The notes under the pieces are model-generated. The model was given only the letters and a program-made list of their open reading frames with translations. It did not search any database and was not told the origin of the DNA. A stretch of DNA of 8,572 nucleotides from Verrucomicrobiota bacterium (GTDB lineage Bacteria > Verrucomicrobiota > Verrucomicrobiia > Opitutales > UBA2995): NCBI GenBank assembly GCA_027297085.1, contig JAPUIL010000584.1:1-8572 (forward strand). Reading direction: 5' to 3'. The translations under genes and the position numbers were made by a program. This document shows, piece after piece, positions 7,365 to 8,572 of this stretch. Numbering within the stretch: the first letter of the stretch is position 1; every line of letters begins with the position of its first letter.

Positions 7365-7521
7365 CGCCTGGACGCACTTCCATTAAGCCAATCTTGTTGT
7401 CGTAATCGTTGTCGAATATCCCGAAATTCAAGTCTTTGCGATTGACGCTGATATTCCCGCCGGTTAAACAAAAAATTACATCAATCAGTGTTCCTCCTAG
7501 GGGAGTCAGTTTATACCAAGT
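7365..7521 (-). pseudogene. Possible remnant of an EF-hand protein gene
   Basis: On the minus strand, a frame that opens after TAG (7522-7524) reads WYKLTPLGGTLIDVIF, then NRKDLNFGIFDNDYDNKIGL and MEVRPGA. The segment encoded by 7378-7413 fits the 12-residue EF-hand calcium loop almost perfectly: D1, D3, D5, I8 and E12 are in place, with N for the usual G at position 6. A preceding stretch (NISVNRKDL) could be a degenerate first hand. The frame then runs antisense through the 3' end of the Nramp gene and stops at 7249, and nothing upstream supplies a start or signal peptide. This may be a decayed C-terminal piece of a calcium-binding secreted protein, or chance. Confidence 0.25.
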
Positions 7522-7593
7522 CTAGAACTGGCAAACCGCCTCGGCAGGTCTGCTCACTACTCAACGAACAACCCGTAAATCCTCATTCGCAAT

Positions 7594-8572
7594 ATGAACT
7601 TCTCTAGACGCTCGTTTCTCGGAACATCCGCAATCGGCGCAGCTGGTCTCGCAACTGGCTGTTCAAACAATTCGTCATCATCCTCTAATAGTATTCGCAA
7701 CAACCCACTCGATGGCATAGCCCGGGAGAACATTAAAATCACCGATGTCCGAGTGCGATTATTCTCACACGATTACCCCATTGAGAAATGGTGGTACGGC
7801 GTTGGCGTCACCATCCTCACAGAAATTGAAACTGATCAAGGCATCGTCGGGATCGGGGGTCCAAGTCCTTACGGCGGCCCAGACTTTGTAAAGGAATACA
7901 CGGAGACCCACATCAAACCCCAGCTCCTGGGGAAGAATCCATTTGATGTGGAAGTAATCGCCCCCAGTCACCGGGAACGAAACAAGGCCATGGCGTGGGC
8001 CGGCATCAACGTGGCCTGTTGGGACATTATCGGTAAGGTCAAAAACAAACCGGTTTATGAGATGCTGGCGACCAATTGTGAACCTGCTACCCGGATCAAG
8101 CACTATGCAAGTTGTGGGACCATATGGGATTTCGATAAACGCCCGGAAGACCTCTACGACGAAGCGCTAGGATACAAGGAAGAGGGTTTTTATGGTTTCA
8201 AGTTTCGTTTTGCCGAACATTTCGAAAAGAACATGACCATCAAAAAGTACCTACCGTTTTTGGAAGGATTGAGAGAAGCGGTCGGTGATAATTTTGAGCT
8301 TATTCATGAGTTTAACATGAGGGTCAGGATAGATCAGGCGCTGGAACTGGTACCCAAGTTAGCCGAGCTGAAATTTCAATGGATCGAAGAACCGGTAGAT
8401 CGTTGGGGTAGAGTCCGCGGAGGCATGAGCGGACAAACCGAGAATATCGACCAAGCCATCGATTGGCATCTCCAGGTTCGCGAAGCAGCCAACGGGGTAC
8501 CTATTTCGGGCGGCGAAACCATGACCGACCGGTTTGAATTCAAGGACTGGATTGAACGCGACGCCTACGACA
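7594..8572 (+). CDS. Enolase-superfamily (mandelate racemase-like) Tat lipoprotein, 3' end missing
   Basis: The frame starts at ATG 7594-7596, the first start after an in-frame TAA at 7576, and is open to the window edge (326 codons seen; family members usually have about 370-430). Residues 4-10 are a textbook Tat motif, SRRSFLG, and TGC at 21-23 forms a lipobox-like site, so a folded enzyme is probably exported and lipid-anchored, followed by a serine/asparagine linker. Residues about 47-160 are the capping domain; the barrel begins near 168. Motifs fit the Mg2+-dependent enolase superfamily: K203-x-R205 (second-strand lysine position), E239-x-N241 (first metal ligand, with Glu for the usual Asp), EEP at 265-267, and GGE at 306-308. 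The catalytic His/Asp region lies beyond the window. Most relatives are sugar-acid dehydratases, epimerases or racemases; which one cannot be told. No Shine-Dalgarno sequence is visible. Confidence 0.9.
   Translation, partial: MNFSRRSFLGTSAIGAAGLATGCSNNSSSSSNSIRNNPLDGIARENIKITDVRVRLFSHDYPIEKWWYGVGVTILTEIETDQGIVGIGGPSPYGGPDFVKEYTETHIKPQLLGKNPFDVEVIAPSHRERNKAMAWAGINVACWDIIGKVKNKPVYEMLATNCEPATRIKHYASCGTIWDFDKRPEDLYDEALGYKEEGFYGFKFRFAEHFEKNMTIKKYLPFLEGLREAVGDNFELIHEFNMRVRIDQALELVPKLAELKFQWIEEPVDRWGRVRGGMSGQTENIDQAIDWHLQVREAANGVPISGGETMTDRFEFKDWIERDAYD

Noticed and set aside
7491..7515. Possible insertion-sequence end (TCCTCCTAGGGGAGTCAG region)
   Set aside because: No matching inverted copy, target duplication or transposase fragment is present; the short CTCC/GGAG symmetry alone is not enough.

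Overview
This is probably a piece of a Verrucomicrobiota chromosome, or of a close PVC relative. The main evidence is the 1080-residue composite protein on the minus strand: an SGNH-like domain, a dehydrogenase-type beta-propeller, HEAT-like helices and a CxxCH cytochrome c domain, an architecture typical of that superphylum. A ThuA-domain lipoprotein, Tat-exported versions of soluble enzymes, starts with little Shine-Dalgarno signal and a mid-range base composition fit this too. The genus cannot be read from the sequence.

Layout from left to right. (1) The 3' end of a plus-strand gene (stop at 202) is followed by a hairpin terminator that touches the stop of the next, convergent gene. (2) A Tat-exported aldo/keto reductase lies on the minus strand (240-1217) with its own candidate promoter. 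(3) A strong minus-strand terminator (1304-1335) separates it from a two-gene minus-strand operon: a ThuA-domain lipoprotein (4633-5703), then the composite cytochrome (1364-4606), 26 bp apart. (4) A 281-bp divergent intergenic region. (5) A plus-strand Nramp-family transporter (5985-7364) with non-canonical metal-site motifs. (6) A 229-bp gap carrying, in antisense, an open frame that encodes a clear EF-hand loop and may be a gene remnant. (7) The start of a plus-strand enolase-superfamily (mandelate racemase-like) Tat lipoprotein gene that runs off the window at 8572.

Four of the five main genes encode proteins predicted to act outside the cytoplasm, and the fifth is a membrane transporter. 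The functional theme that can be inferred is extracytoplasmic modification of sugars or sugar acids: the propeller/cytochrome as an oxidoreductase passing electrons to a respiratory chain, ThuA as a partner acting on keto-sugar-like compounds, and the aldo/keto reductase and enolase-type enzyme on carbonyl and acid sugar derivatives. This is inference from domains and gene order; no substrate can be read from the sequence. No RNA genes, CRISPR arrays, phage genes or intact mobile elements were seen, and nothing here proves a wholly new system. The least ordinary items are the altered Nramp motifs, the apparently inactive SGNH domain, the exported enolase-type lipoprotein and the EF-hand remnant.
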